A DNA stretch of 64,000 bases from Lachnospiraceae bacterium. GTDB taxonomy: Bacteria; Bacillota; Clostridia; Lachnospirales; Lachnospiraceae. A program made the position numbers and the translations under genes. The notes under the pieces are model-generated. The model did not search any database. It was not told the DNA's origin and saw only the letters and a program-made list of their open reading frames with translations. Location of the stretch: the NCBI GenBank assembly GCA_022792535.1, contig JAAWBG010000049.1, forward strand, positions 1-64,000. The letters run 5' to 3'. Every line of letters begins with the position of its first letter. The first letter of the stretch is position 1. Shown here piece after piece: positions 18,133 through 28,400 of the stretch.

Positions 18133-19068
18133 TCAGAGGTTAAAAAACTCTTTTATCTGCCCTAATATAATCTCCATCAACCTGGTTCTTGCTTCCACGC
18201 TTGCCCAAGCAATATGCGGTGTGATCAACAGCTTATCGCTGTCTTTGATTCTCCGCAGGGGATTATCTACACTCATGGGCTCCACACACAGCACATCCAG
18301 CCCTGCCGCCTGAATCTCACCCTTCTCCAAAGCATTTGCAAGAGCCTCCTCCGACACAATCGGCCCTCTCCCCAGATTCAGGAAAATTGCTGTTTTTTTC
18401 ATTCTCTCAAAGGCTTTTTGGTCCATAAGATTTTCCGTTTCCGGCGTCAAGGGCGCATGGACGGACACAATATCAGACCGCTCCAGCAATTCCTCAAATT
18501 CCACTCTCTCATATCCCGGCTGATTATTTTTTCCGGAAGTGGAATAATAGATTACCTGGCATCCAAAGAGTTTGGCAATCTCCGCCACCCTTCTTCCAAT
18601 GGCCCCCATTCCGATAATTCCCCAAGTCTTACCATAAAGATCTGAAAATCTTCGCTCGAAATGAGTAAACATACAATCTGCCACATATTTTTCAGATTTC
18701 ACATATTCATCATAATAAGCAAGGTGTTCGAACAAATAGAACAGCAGAGAAAAGGTGTGCTGGGCTACTGTCTCTGTGGAATACCCAGCTACATTTCTCC
18801 ATACAATCCCTCGTTTTTCCAGATATTCTTTATCCAGGTTATTGGTCCCTGTCGCCGCCACACATACCATTTTTAATTTTTCAGCCGAACCGATACTTTC
18901 CTCATTTACTACCACTTTATTCAATATGATCACGTCTGCGTCTTTTACACGTTCTCTCACTTCCTGGGGCGTGGAAAAATCATACTTGACCACCTCCCCT
19001 AACGCGTCATATCCAGACAGATCAATGTCCTCTCCTATGGATTTTGCATCCAAAAATACCATCTTCAT
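18133..19068 (-). CDS. D-2-hydroxyacid dehydrogenase (NAD-dependent)
   Basis: A 311-residue oxidoreductase of the D-isomer-specific 2-hydroxyacid family. The NAD-binding loop is GIIGMGAIGRRVAEIAK (about 149-165). Catalytic residues are Arg in LNLGRGPIVSEEAL, Glu near GLDVLCVEP and His in LLITPHIAWAS. It probably interconverts a 2-keto acid and its D-hydroxy acid; the substrate is not evident. It is the last gene of the minus-strand unit that starts at the patatin gene. Confidence 0.92.
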   Translation of the reverse strand: MKMVFLDAKSIGEDIDLSGYDALGEVVKYDFSTPQEVRERVKDADVIILNKVVVNEESIGSAEKLKMVCVAATGTNNLDKEYLEKRGIVWRNVAGYSTETVAQHTFSLLFYLFEHLAYYDEYVKSEKYVADCMFTHFERRFSDLYGKTWGIIGMGAIGRRVAEIAKLFGCQVIYYSTSGKNNQPGYERVEFEELLERSDIVSVHAPLTPETENLMDQKAFERMKKTAIFLNLGRGPIVSEEALANALEKGEIQAAGLDVLCVEPMSVDNPLRRIKDSDKLLITPHIAWASVEARTRLMEIILGQIKEFFNL

Positions 19069-19092
19069 CTCTTATCCTCCTTTATTGTCATA

Positions 19093-19965
19093 CTATATCC
19101 GCACTCGCTTCTCGTTCACAAACATTCCGTGAAACCGCTCTACCTGAAACCGCTCAGAAAACAACTCGCACTTACATAAGAACAGATAATAAATATTTTT
19201 TCCGCATCCATGCAAAGACTCAAAATTCCCCTGGCCTTTGGCCAGAATCAAATCCGCTCTATCTAAAATTTCCCTGACCTCATCGGTAAGTTCTGAAAAG
19301 ACAACCCCTTGTATAGAGCTGTTATTGGTGACTACCGGAACCTCCTTCGTAAGTCCTATCATCTCTGCGTCTTCCATGGTCGCATCATTCAGAGCATCCT
19401 TGCCCCGAACCATAGCTGTAATCTTAAGCTCTGGATATAATTCCTTCAGCTTACGAATCACAATCTTATCAATAACTACCTCTCCACAGTTATCCACAAT
19501 ATAGACCAGACTGGCGGCTTCTTTTAACTCTTTGCAGAGGCAGTTGTATTCTATATCGTCAATTTGATCCCCTTCCCTGTGAAATAACTCCATAAATTCC
19601 TCTTCTGTAACATTTTCCACCGCTGAAAAATCAATATAGTTTCCAATTCTGGCAAAACGCAGAGCTTCTCTCAATGGCTCTGGGCTTTCATGGATTTTCT
19701 GCTCCAATTCTTTTTCCATCTGAAGCAATAATTGATTAAATTCCCTTTTCATCTGGGCTATCCCCTGATCTTTTCCAAAATACTTTTCCCGTATCTCGGT
19801 GATCAATGCAGTGATCCCAGGAGCATTATACTCTGATCCGCTGGTTCCAATCAGCGTCATAACTTCCTTCATAAAAGCCGCTTTCTTCTCCTCATCCTCT
19901 AACTGCTCGATCAACCTCCCCTGCTGATTTGCCAGACAGCACATACACTTTGCAAATAGTAACAT
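19093..19965 (-). CDS. ARMT1-like (DUF89) damage-control phosphatase family protein
   Basis: A 290-residue protein. An N-terminal CMCCLANQQ motif, YIVDNCGEVVIDKIVIRKL and ILAKGQGNFESL are the DUF89 signatures. Members are metal-dependent phosphatases that remove damaged or excess phosphometabolites, or are of unknown substrate. The start is placed at 19965 because AAAGGAGG lies 6 nt before that ATG; an upstream in-frame ATG would put the site inside the gene. It is in the same orientation as sbcDC and the dehydrogenase, with short gaps. Confidence 0.88.
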   Translation of the reverse strand: MLLFAKCMCCLANQQGRLIEQLEDEEKKAAFMKEVMTLIGTSGSEYNAPGITALITEIREKYFGKDQGIAQMKREFNQLLLQMEKELEQKIHESPEPLREALRFARIGNYIDFSAVENVTEEEFMELFHREGDQIDDIEYNCLCKELKEAASLVYIVDNCGEVVIDKIVIRKLKELYPELKITAMVRGKDALNDATMEDAEMIGLTKEVPVVTNNSSIQGVVFSELTDEVREILDRADLILAKGQGNFESLHGCGKNIYYLFLCKCELFSERFQVERFHGMFVNEKRVRI

Positions 19966-20011
19966 CGTATTTCCTCCTTTGTTCCAATATCCTTTCATAT
20001 CATCTGCATCT

Positions 20012-22837
20012 TCAGTTCTCTATTACCCATTTCGCACTGCTTCCCTTATCACTTTTTGAGATTACCAGCTTCTGATCCATCTGCTCTTTTAACTCCGTCA
20101 CATGAGAAATAATCCCTACCAGCCGGGTATTTCCTGCCAATTCACGTAAGATAAGAACTGCTTTATTTCTGGCTTCCTCGTCCAGAGAGCCAAATCCCTC
20201 GTCAATAAACATGGTATCTATCTGTACTTTCCCTGCTGTATTTTGTATGACATCCGCCATGCCAAGAGCCATGGCCAGAGCCGCCAGAAAAGATTCTCCC
20301 CCAGACAGAGTTTTTACATCCCGCACTTTATCTGTAATCAAATCATAAATATCCAGGTCCAGCCCAGCCTCTCCCTGTTTGGCAAGATGCTCCAGTTCCC
20401 GGCATTGTAAAAGAAATTTGCTCCCATTCATTTTCATCAGCCGCCGATTGGCCTCTGCAATCATATAGCGAAAATAACGTCTTTGTATGTAAGTCTGAAA
20501 ATCCATGCGGATATGCTGGGTCAGATTTCCATTTGCGGTCTTATCCAGATTGCTTATGATCTCATACTGCCCCTTCAGTCCTTCCCGTTCCTGCTGCAAT
20601 TTAGCAAGACGCCCTTTTGCCTGCTGGTTTCCCGACTGCAATCCAGCCAGCCGCAATTTTTCCTGTTCCAGCTTCCCGGCCTCCTTTTTTAACTGGTCTT
20701 CCCGTTCCTGCAGACTGCTCTCCTCTGCCTGTTCTTTCCCCTCCAGACGGTTCCTCAGTAAATTTTGATTCTTCTGCTGCTCTTCCAGCATTCCCTGATT
20801 TTTTGCGATTTCCTGCTGCAATTCCTGTAAAGACTTTTCCGCCTGGATCTTTTCCTGTTCCAGCTGCTTCCTTCTCTCTTCTGCTGCCTGCAGCTGACGC
20901 TTCAATTCCTCCTCTGTCTCAAAAGGAAGTTCTTTTCGCAGCAGCTGACTTGCCTGGCTGACTGTCTCAACCTGCAATTTTGCCTGATACTGTTTTTGAT
21001 TCCACGCTTCCTGCTGTTTTAACAACAGTTCCCTTTCTTCTGTCAATTGCTGCTGGATTTTTTTCTGTTCCTCGCATTGATCTTCTTGTTCCCTGGCCTG
21101 GGCAAGCTGATGGGACGTTTCCGCCCTCTTTTGCCGGCATTCTTCTAATGCAGGCAGAATATACTCTGGCTGAAAATTCTCTCCAAAGATACGATTCCCA
21201 TCCCGCTGCAACAATGTTTTTTCCTTTTCACAACTTTCCTGAACCTTCTGAAACTGTTCTCTGGATTGATTCAACTTTTGGTCTGCTTCTTCCCGTTCCT
21301 TTTTTGCCTGCTCCACCTGTCGTCCGGTCACTGCCTGGCTGGAAAGGAAAGCCTTTTGGGGATGTTTTCGAGAACCACAGACAGGACAGGGCTGTCCTTC
21401 CTGCAAATCCTGCGCTAAAATTCCCACTTGTTCTTCCACAAATTTTTGATTTTTTTCTTCATATATTTGGCTTTTTTCCTGATAAAATGTCAATGCGGCC
21501 TGAACCTTTTTCTGTTCCAGCTCCAGACTTTTCTCATAGGTTCTCACCTTCTGACAGGTCTCTTCCATTTCCTCTAATACAGACTGCTTTGCTGTCAATT
21601 CTTTTTCTGCCTCTGACAAAGCCGGAATTTTGCCAATTATCTCTTCTAATTCTTTCTGCCGCATCTCTGCATTCTGTATGAGGACGTAAATCCCCTCCAG
21701 TCTCTCTTTGGATTGATCCCAGCCTTTCTCTACCTCTTCCTGCATTTTCTCCGCCTGCTGCAGTATATGCAGCTTTTCTTTCAACTGCCCATATTTGGGG
21801 AACAATCCCTTCCATTCAGCAATCTGCTGATTCCATTCTGGCGCCTGGGATTCCCATTTATCCTTTTGCTCCCAAAGGGCCGCTTTCGCCCTTTCTTCTT
21901 GGCTCTTTTGCAGCTGCAGCAATGCGGTCCGGTCGGCAATCTCTTTTTCTGCTTCCCTTTCTTGTGCAAAAAGCTGGTTAATCTCTCTGGCCTGCCGAAG
22001 GTAAAATGTATTCTCCTCCATCTTCCTTCGATTCTCTGTTTCCTGTCTGCGGATCTCGCTTTCCCTTTCCTGAATTTCCTGTATCAGCTTTCCGAGACTT
22101 TCCAATATCTGTACCGGATTGGTCTCCAACAGCCTGCTGTTTTCTTCCCATTCCAGCAAAAACTGACTTTCCGGCAGACATTGCACCCCCTGAATCTCAT
22201 GAAGGCATAATTTGCGGTTGTCTTCTAATTTCCCGTATAATTCTTTGCTTTCCTCCCGCAGTTTTAATTGCAGTCTTGCGTATCTCTCTGTGTCAAACAC
22301 TTTTGCAAAAATTTCTTTCCGTTCTCTGGAAGAGGCGTGAAGCAGCCGTATAAATTCTCCCTGAGCGATCATGGCAATCTGAGTAAACTGCGGACCTCCC
22401 ACCCCTAAAATCTCTACGATCTTCTCATTGATCTCTTTTATTTTTCCGGGAAATTCCCGCCCATCCGGCATCCACAGAGTAACAGAAGCAGCCTCTTTGG
22501 CCAGGGGATAGGCCCCCTCCTTATTTTTTCTTCTGCTTGTCCTCTTATAATTGGGATTGCGCCGCACCACGTAAGTCTCTCCCCTATAGAGAAAGGTCAG
22601 TTCCACAAAAGTCTGAATCGAGGGCTCTGCATACTGGCTGCGCATCATATCGCCTTCTCGTTTTCCACCGCTGGTCTGATCATATAAGGCATAAGTAATC
22701 CCATCAAAGATTGTGGTTTTCCCTGCTCCGGTATCGCCGGTAATCAGAAAAACTCCCTGCTTCATCTCTGAAAAATCTATGACCTCTTCTCCTGCATAAG
22801 AGCCAAAGGCTGACATTACCAATTTTACAGGCCTCAT
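20012..22837 (-). CDS. sbcC: Exonuclease subunit SbcC
   Basis: A 941-residue SMC-like ATPase that works with SbcD to cut hairpins and protein-blocked DNA ends. Walker A GDTGAGKTTIFDGITYAL is at about 35-52, the zinc hook CPVCGSRKHP sits mid-protein between two long coiled coils, and the C-terminal signature LSGGESFLAALAMALGMAD precedes Walker B MFIDEGFGSLDEEA. Length is in the normal range. It lies 12 bp downstream of sbcD, so the two are co-transcribed. Confidence 0.97.
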   Translation of the reverse strand: MRPVKLVMSAFGSYAGEEVIDFSEMKQGVFLITGDTGAGKTTIFDGITYALYDQTSGGKREGDMMRSQYAEPSIQTFVELTFLYRGETYVVRRNPNYKRTSRRKNKEGAYPLAKEAASVTLWMPDGREFPGKIKEINEKIVEILGVGGPQFTQIAMIAQGEFIRLLHASSRERKEIFAKVFDTERYARLQLKLREESKELYGKLEDNRKLCLHEIQGVQCLPESQFLLEWEENSRLLETNPVQILESLGKLIQEIQERESEIRRQETENRRKMEENTFYLRQAREINQLFAQEREAEKEIADRTALLQLQKSQEERAKAALWEQKDKWESQAPEWNQQIAEWKGLFPKYGQLKEKLHILQQAEKMQEEVEKGWDQSKERLEGIYVLIQNAEMRQKELEEIIGKIPALSEAEKELTAKQSVLEEMEETCQKVRTYEKSLELEQKKVQAALTFYQEKSQIYEEKNQKFVEEQVGILAQDLQEGQPCPVCGSRKHPQKAFLSSQAVTGRQVEQAKKEREEADQKLNQSREQFQKVQESCEKEKTLLQRDGNRIFGENFQPEYILPALEECRQKRAETSHQLAQAREQEDQCEEQKKIQQQLTEERELLLKQQEAWNQKQYQAKLQVETVSQASQLLRKELPFETEEELKRQLQAAEERRKQLEQEKIQAEKSLQELQQEIAKNQGMLEEQQKNQNLLRNRLEGKEQAEESSLQEREDQLKKEAGKLEQEKLRLAGLQSGNQQAKGRLAKLQQEREGLKGQYEIISNLDKTANGNLTQHIRMDFQTYIQRRYFRYMIAEANRRLMKMNGSKFLLQCRELEHLAKQGEAGLDLDIYDLITDKVRDVKTLSGGESFLAALAMALGMADVIQNTAGKVQIDTMFIDEGFGSLDEEARNKAVLILRELAGNTRLVGIISHVTELKEQMDQKLVISKSDKGSSAKWVIEN

Positions 22838-22849
22838 ATCCTTCCTCCT

Positions 22850-24001
22850 TTAGACACGCTCTAACATCGCTTCCATCATCTTCTCTTCCGCTTCATTCAT
22901 TGGCTGTCCCTGCATTTCCTGATAAAAACTGCGGAAGGCTTCCATGGGGCTTAAAGTGAAATCCCCCTCTGGCTTCATCTCCATCAGACTTCTGGTTCTG
23001 GCGTTGTCAATTCTAAGCTCTAAAATATGATCATATACTTCCTCTAACTGCTCTTTGGGGCGATACGGTTCCTTCTCATCTGTCAACGTCACGCTGACAA
23101 AATCATGGCAATTCTTTGGATTGGCACGAGCCAGAATCTCCTGCAGCGATCCCCGCTCTCTCCGCACCTCCTGTATAGGCAGAAGAGGGATGACGTCAAT
23201 CTCTACATCCTCTCCCTTTTTCCCCAGAGTCACTGTGGTAATGGATTTTCTGTGATGTTCCTCACTGACGGAATATTTCAGAGGAGTTCCGCAATAACGA
23301 ATATGAGGATATTTTACCATCTGCGGGCCATGAATGTGCCCCAGGGCCACGTAGTCGAATCGCTCCACCACAGATACGTCAATATTGTCCAGCCCTCCCA
23401 CGGTGATCACCGCCTGCTCTGAATCACAGGTTTCTGGTTCCACTCCCTGATTCGTGTAAAATTGATGGGACAACAGTACATTCCGCTTCCCATAATCAAT
23501 GTCTTCCCTCTCTAAAACCGCCTGTACCGCGCTCCCATAATCCGTCACCACTCCCTCTGGAAACAAGCGGCGTACATAGCCGGGTTTTAAAAAGGGCAGT
23601 AAATAAAAATTCACTTCTCCTTCGTCATCTTCTAATACAATTTTTTTCAAATGTTCTTCTGGCTGTTGGGGAACCATGGCCGACACATAGATCTGATTTT
23701 TCTCCAAAAAAGAACTGGCATACTGCAGCCTCTGGGCATGATCATGATTTCCTGCAATCAGAAGTACGGGAATCTGAGGAGTTAATCCAGCCAATTTCTG
23801 CAAAAAATTGTCAAAGATGGTATAAGCTTCTCCTGAAGGCACAGACCTGTCAAAAATATCCCCGCAGATCAAGATTACATCTGGCTTACAAATTTTCGCC
23901 TGGGCCGCAATCTGAGAAAGCACCTCCTGCTGGCTCTCCCCTAAATTATAATCATAAAGCTGTTTGCCAATATGCAGATCTGACAAATGAAATATTCTCA
24001 T
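22850..24001 (-). CDS. sbcD: Exonuclease subunit SbcD
   Basis: A 383-residue Mre11-type nuclease. Phosphoesterase motifs are DLHIGK at the N-terminus, CGDIFDRS, AGNHDHAQRL and LGHIHGPQ; all metal-binding Asp, His and Asn positions appear intact. It pairs with SbcC, encoded next. The start has AGGAGGT about 5-11 nt upstream and follows the patatin gene by 18 bp. Confidence 0.97.
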   Translation of the reverse strand: MRIFHLSDLHIGKQLYDYNLGESQQEVLSQIAAQAKICKPDVILICGDIFDRSVPSGEAYTIFDNFLQKLAGLTPQIPVLLIAGNHDHAQRLQYASSFLEKNQIYVSAMVPQQPEEHLKKIVLEDDEGEVNFYLLPFLKPGYVRRLFPEGVVTDYGSAVQAVLEREDIDYGKRNVLLSHQFYTNQGVEPETCDSEQAVITVGGLDNIDVSVVERFDYVALGHIHGPQMVKYPHIRYCGTPLKYSVSEEHHRKSITTVTLGKKGEDVEIDVIPLLPIQEVRRERGSLQEILARANPKNCHDFVSVTLTDEKEPYRPKEQLEEVYDHILELRIDNARTRSLMEMKPEGDFTLSPMEAFRSFYQEMQGQPMNEAEEKMMEAMLERV

Positions 24002-24019
24002 TCTGTACCTCCTGATCCT

Positions 24020-24865
24020 TTACTCAGATAAATATTTTTTCAGGTCCTCCATCTGCTTTTTCGCCTGCTGGTACCCCTCCTCATACAGCCGGGTCAATTT
24101 CTCTGGATTTGATTCCGTCCTGCCTACTCCATGGGTAGTCTCTGGTGCAATCACAAAGATTTCTCCTGCCTGCTCCCGCTCCATTAATTTTTTCATGCAA
24201 TCATTATAACGTTCTGGTCTCTTTTTAAGATCCTCTGCAATATTGGGATACTTTTTATATAATTTCTGGGATATCTTTCCCGCCCGTTCTTCTTTTTTCA
24301 CATATCCCCGTTCTCTGGTGAGGATCACAATATTCTTATCGCATCCCTCTTGTATGGCATGTTCATAGGGAATGGAATCTGACAGCCCTCCGTCCAGATA
24401 ATAACGCTTCCCTACTTTTACCGGCTGAAACAAAATTGGAAGGGCGCAGCTTGCCACCAGAACATTAAATTCATCATCCCTTCTGGGCACTTCCAGATAC
24501 TCTGGCTTCCCTGTATGAAGATTTGTCACGCAGGCTTCCACCTTTCCCTGAAACGCCTCAAAAGCGTCATAGTCAAAGGCTTCCAGTTGATTAGGCACTT
24601 CTCCAAATACGAAAGGAATATTATAAAAATTCCGATTCTTCAATAAATGTTTTACTCCCATATAGCGTTTATCGCTCATATATTTCTGGGCAATTACCAG
24701 ATTCCGGCCTTTCTGCCTGGACAGATACGAAACGCCATAGGCTATTCCAGCCGATACGCCGATCAAATAATCCGGCATAATATCCTCCTCCAGCAATGCA
24801 TCTGTAACCCCGCAGCTAAAAATGGTTCGGCTTGCGCCGCCTTCCATGGTAACTCCTAGTTTCAT
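24020..24865 (-). CDS. Patatin-like phospholipase
   Basis: A 281-residue protein resembling the patatin/YjjU family. The oxyanion region is MEGGASRTIFSCGV, the nucleophile elbow GVSAG, and the catalytic Asp is in YLDGGLSDSIPYE. It lacks a signal peptide. It is the first gene of the unit with sbcD and sbcC, behind its own promoter at 24916-24944. A second, different patatin is at 52868-54178. Confidence 0.9.
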   Translation of the reverse strand: MKLGVTMEGGASRTIFSCGVTDALLEEDIMPDYLIGVSAGIAYGVSYLSRQKGRNLVIAQKYMSDKRYMGVKHLLKNRNFYNIPFVFGEVPNQLEAFDYDAFEAFQGKVEACVTNLHTGKPEYLEVPRRDDEFNVLVASCALPILFQPVKVGKRYYLDGGLSDSIPYEHAIQEGCDKNIVILTRERGYVKKEERAGKISQKLYKKYPNIAEDLKKRPERYNDCMKKLMEREQAGEIFVIAPETTHGVGRTESNPEKLTRLYEEGYQQAKKQMEDLKKYLSE

Positions 24866-24915
24866 TCTAATTCACATTCCTTTCTCCTAACAAATCTTTA
24901 GGCTCCGTTCCTAAT

Positions 24916-24944
24916 ATTTTACAGGATTTCTCTCCCATTTACAA
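24916..24944 (-). promoter_or_regulatory. Promoter of the patatin-sbcDC unit
   Basis: Reading leftward, TTGTAA (24944-24939), 17-bp spacer, TAAAAT (24921-24916). AGGAGAAAGG then precedes the ATG at 24865. It lies back to back with the rightward promoter at 24975-25003. Confidence 0.5.
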
Positions 24945-24974
24945 TCTCAATCTTTTCTGGCCTTTTCAGAAACC

Positions 24975-25003
24975 TTGCATTTTACGCCATTCACTGTTAT
25001 AAT
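24975..25003 (+). promoter_or_regulatory. Sigma-A-type promoter for the 89-residue protein gene
   Basis: TTGCAT (24975-24980), 17-bp spacer and a perfect TATAAT (24998-25003), followed about 45 bp later by GAGGAGGGG and the ATG at 25060. Confidence 0.75.
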
Positions 25004-25059
25004 CTATCGAAAGTCTGAAACTCAAAACAGAAATTTAAAAACTCTGAGGAGGGGCTATT

Positions 25060-25329
25060 ATGAATCAATCACAAGAACTTCGCATGACCTATTCCGGTCT
25101 GCTCTCACAAAAAGATGGAAAAAAAATTGTCCGGGTATCTTTTGAACGAGGAAAGGATTACGCAGAAGGAATTGTTCCCACCGGCGTGATTGAAAAATCT
25201 TCCGGTTTTACTTCCGAAGAATTAAGTCAATTAAGCAGCTATCTGAAAGAGAACGCAGGTGATCTCCTCACCAAAGCCAAAGAGGTGAATCCCCTCCGAA
25301 GCTGGATGAAACAGACAGAAAAATCATAA
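25060..25329 (+). CDS. Small conserved-looking protein, function unknown
   Basis: An 89-residue soluble protein with no cysteine and no membrane segment. It starts with a good promoter and a strong GAGGAGGGG site 6 nt before the ATG, so it is very likely expressed. The N-terminal half looks like beta strands (YSGLLSQKDGKKIVRVSFER) and the C-terminal half alpha helical (EELSQLSSYLKENAGDLLTK). I do not recognise the family. It lies divergent from the patatin-sbcDC unit and 91 bp before the large surface protein gene. Confidence 0.8.
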   Translation: MNQSQELRMTYSGLLSQKDGKKIVRVSFERGKDYAEGIVPTGVIEKSSGFTSEELSQLSSYLKENAGDLLTKAKEVNPLRSWMKQTEKS

Positions 25330-25420
25330 TTGTCAGCCACTTTTTGATGGCAATTACCGCCCTTATCGTTTATAATAAAAACATAATTTAGTAAACGCAA
25401 AAAAAGGAGCGTGATATGCC

Positions 25421-28400
25421 ATGAAAACGACAAAAGAAAGCTTCCCAGAAAAATCTTTCCCCAGGAAAAATCATTCTATTCTAAAAAAATTGTCAGCCAT
25501 ACTGCTGTGTATTTGTCTGTTGTTTGTATCGTTTCCCTCAGAATCCTATGGTTCTGAAGCTCCACAGAAGAATGCGCAGCAGAACATATCGTCTTTTCTC
25601 CCTTTACCAGCAGAGATCAGCCAGCAGACAGTTCCTTCTGGAACTCCCCTGGAACATCTGAATCTGCCCCTTACCTTAGCTGCAGTATGCACTTTGGCAG
25701 AACATACAGATCCCCAAGAACCTATTACCCTTACATCCATTACCTGGACAAGCGAGCCTGCTTATGACAGCCAGACCCCGGGAACTTATGTCTTTACTCC
25801 AGTTTTACCAGAAAATTACAGTCTCGCAGAAGGCTTGTCACTTCCTTCTATCTCCGTTCATGTACAGGAACCTTCTCCAGCTGACAGCAATGGGCCAGAA
25901 GGCGCAGAAGGCTCTTATGTCCAGAATGTTCCTGAAAACGACAGTGATTCCCACAAACAGAATGTCATCCAAGATCCAGAAGACAATAACCAGCTTCCAG
26001 ATATGCGGGATCATTCTCTTACCATCATAGATCCAGAGGAATCCAAAGAACAAAACCAGAACAGCGATCCGCTGAAAAAAGATCCAGCCGAAAAAATCAT
26101 TGAATCAGAGATACTGGCGGCTGACCAAAGCCTTTCTGAAACACCTGACAATACAGATCTTCCCTGTACCATAATTGATTCAGACCAGGTGTGCCATGCC
26201 ACTTTGGAAAATGAAAAACTGATTATCAATCCAGGCGTCACCTTAACCATAGATACTGTCATAGAGATCAAAGGGGAAGTTATTATTGAAGGCGGCGGGA
26301 CCATTTTAAGAACCAGGAGCAAAGCAGGGTTTCATTCAAAAAGTAATGGGAAATTAACGCTACGCGGCGTTACGGTAGATGGCAATTCTTCCCCTGCAGA
26401 ACAGCCGATGATCAACCTTTACGATAACAGCCAGATTATTCTGGATCACTGTACCATCAAAAATGTTGTTTCATCACCTGGCGGTGTTTCTCTTAAAACT
26501 GCAATATCCCTTTATGCATCCACTGGCATTTTCCAAAATGCAACCATTGAAAATTGTTCCACAACTGGAAGTAACAACAATGGCGCCGCTGTCTGCTTAT
26601 CAAATGGAAGCGAACTTTCCATTTATGGCGGCACTTACCGAAATAATACCGCAGAAAGTTATGGCGGATTCCTTGCGGCTAACGGGGAAGGTGATACCGT
26701 ACATATTTATGGCGGAACTTTTTCTGGAAATACTGCTAAGTCCGGCGGATGTATTTACAATTATTTCGGAAATGTCTACATCGAACAGGGCTCCTTTGAA
26801 GGCAACACTTCCACGGATTCCGATGGCAGCGGCGCTATTTCCACTCTTAATACCGACAAAAAAGGCTGCCTGGTTCTATCTGGGGACATACAGTTTGCCG
26901 GCGGCAGAAATCCATCTGACACCCACACTGACGGTATTACCTTGCTGAAAAACAGCGATAAAGATTTCTCTGCACAGATACAGCTTACCAGCCCCTTACA
27001 GCATCCCCTTGCCATCTATGTAAAAGCCTCAGAAGAACACGTTCTGGTCAAAGGCTCCAACTCCTATGCCCTGAGCAAAAATGACATGGAAAAAATTACG
27101 GTGGAAGACCTTAACGGAGTCACTGGCTGGTATAAGGTTCTGGACAAAGAAAATAACCAACTTTCCCTGTCTGCCACTAAACCTGAAGAATTCTACGAAA
27201 TCCGTTATGACAGTAACGGTGCAGGGGGAACGGTATCGGACAGCCGGACTTATAAAATCGGCGATACTGCACAGATATTATCTGGAAAAAATCTGCACAA
27301 GGAAGGCAGTACCTTTGTGCGATGGAACACCAGCCCGGATGATTCCGGCGCCCCCTATCAGGAAGGCGCATCCTTAGAGATTACGGGAGATATCACCCTC
27401 TATGCTATTTTCCGGGAAAACCCGGACACAGAAAAAACTTTTACTGCTGCTTTCTACTCTGGCAGTCCGGTCCAAAAAGAGCTGATACCAGTTTCCATTA
27501 CAGATCAGGTCCCCAGCGCAGTCATCAAGGCTCCAAAGTTAAAGGAAGTACCTGGCTGGACGCCTTTGGGATGGAATCCGAATCCCTCTGAATACAAGAG
27601 CAGTATCCCTTCCGGTTCAGAGCTGACTTTGACAGAAAATACTTCTTACTATGGTATTTATCAGACAAATATAACTCTCTCCTATGATATGGAAGATGAG
27701 GAAAACATACCAGAACCTGAAACTCAGGTATGTTATATCAATGTACACCAAGAAACCACCTATGATGGTCCAGAATTCACCCTTGCACCGGCTCCCGCCT
27801 CTGCTCCAGAGGGCTATGTATTTAAGGGCTGGAACACCAAAGCCGACGGCAGCGGTATCACTTACCCGGCAGACAGCCTTCAAACTTTAATTCAGAATAC
27901 CATACTCTATCCAGACTGGGCAGATGAAACTGCCCCTGTGCTGGGCGCTGCTTCCTTCAGCTCCGGTCATAAAAATTTTCTTGACTGGATCATCCGCAAA
28001 CGGGGCCTGGTGATCACAGTTCCCATTACGGAAGAAGGCAGCGGCGTCAAAGAAGCAGCCTATACCTTAACTTGGGAAGACGGAACTCAGGAAAAAGGAA
28101 CCGCCGAGGTCTCCAAAGTCCATACACAGACAGAACAAGCTTTGGCCTATGGAAGTTCTGCATCTGTAATCCGCGCTTTGCAGACAGAGGCAGACACTGG
28201 AACCTATGAAGCCCGCATTGTTCTAAATGAGGATTTTAAAGGGAAAGCATCCTTAACCTGTACAGACAACGCCGGAAACACCTCTCCGCAAAAAGTCTTA
28301 ACAGCAGCGGGAGGCGGCATTATTATTGAAGACAACGCGCCTAAAATCAGCTTTTTCAACACCAAAGATCATCCTTACGGTGAAGATGCAGAAATCGACA

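Noticed and set aside
20980-21681. 233-codon plus-strand ORF opposite sbcC
   Set aside because: Antisense shadow of the SbcC coiled coil; no promoter or ribosome site.
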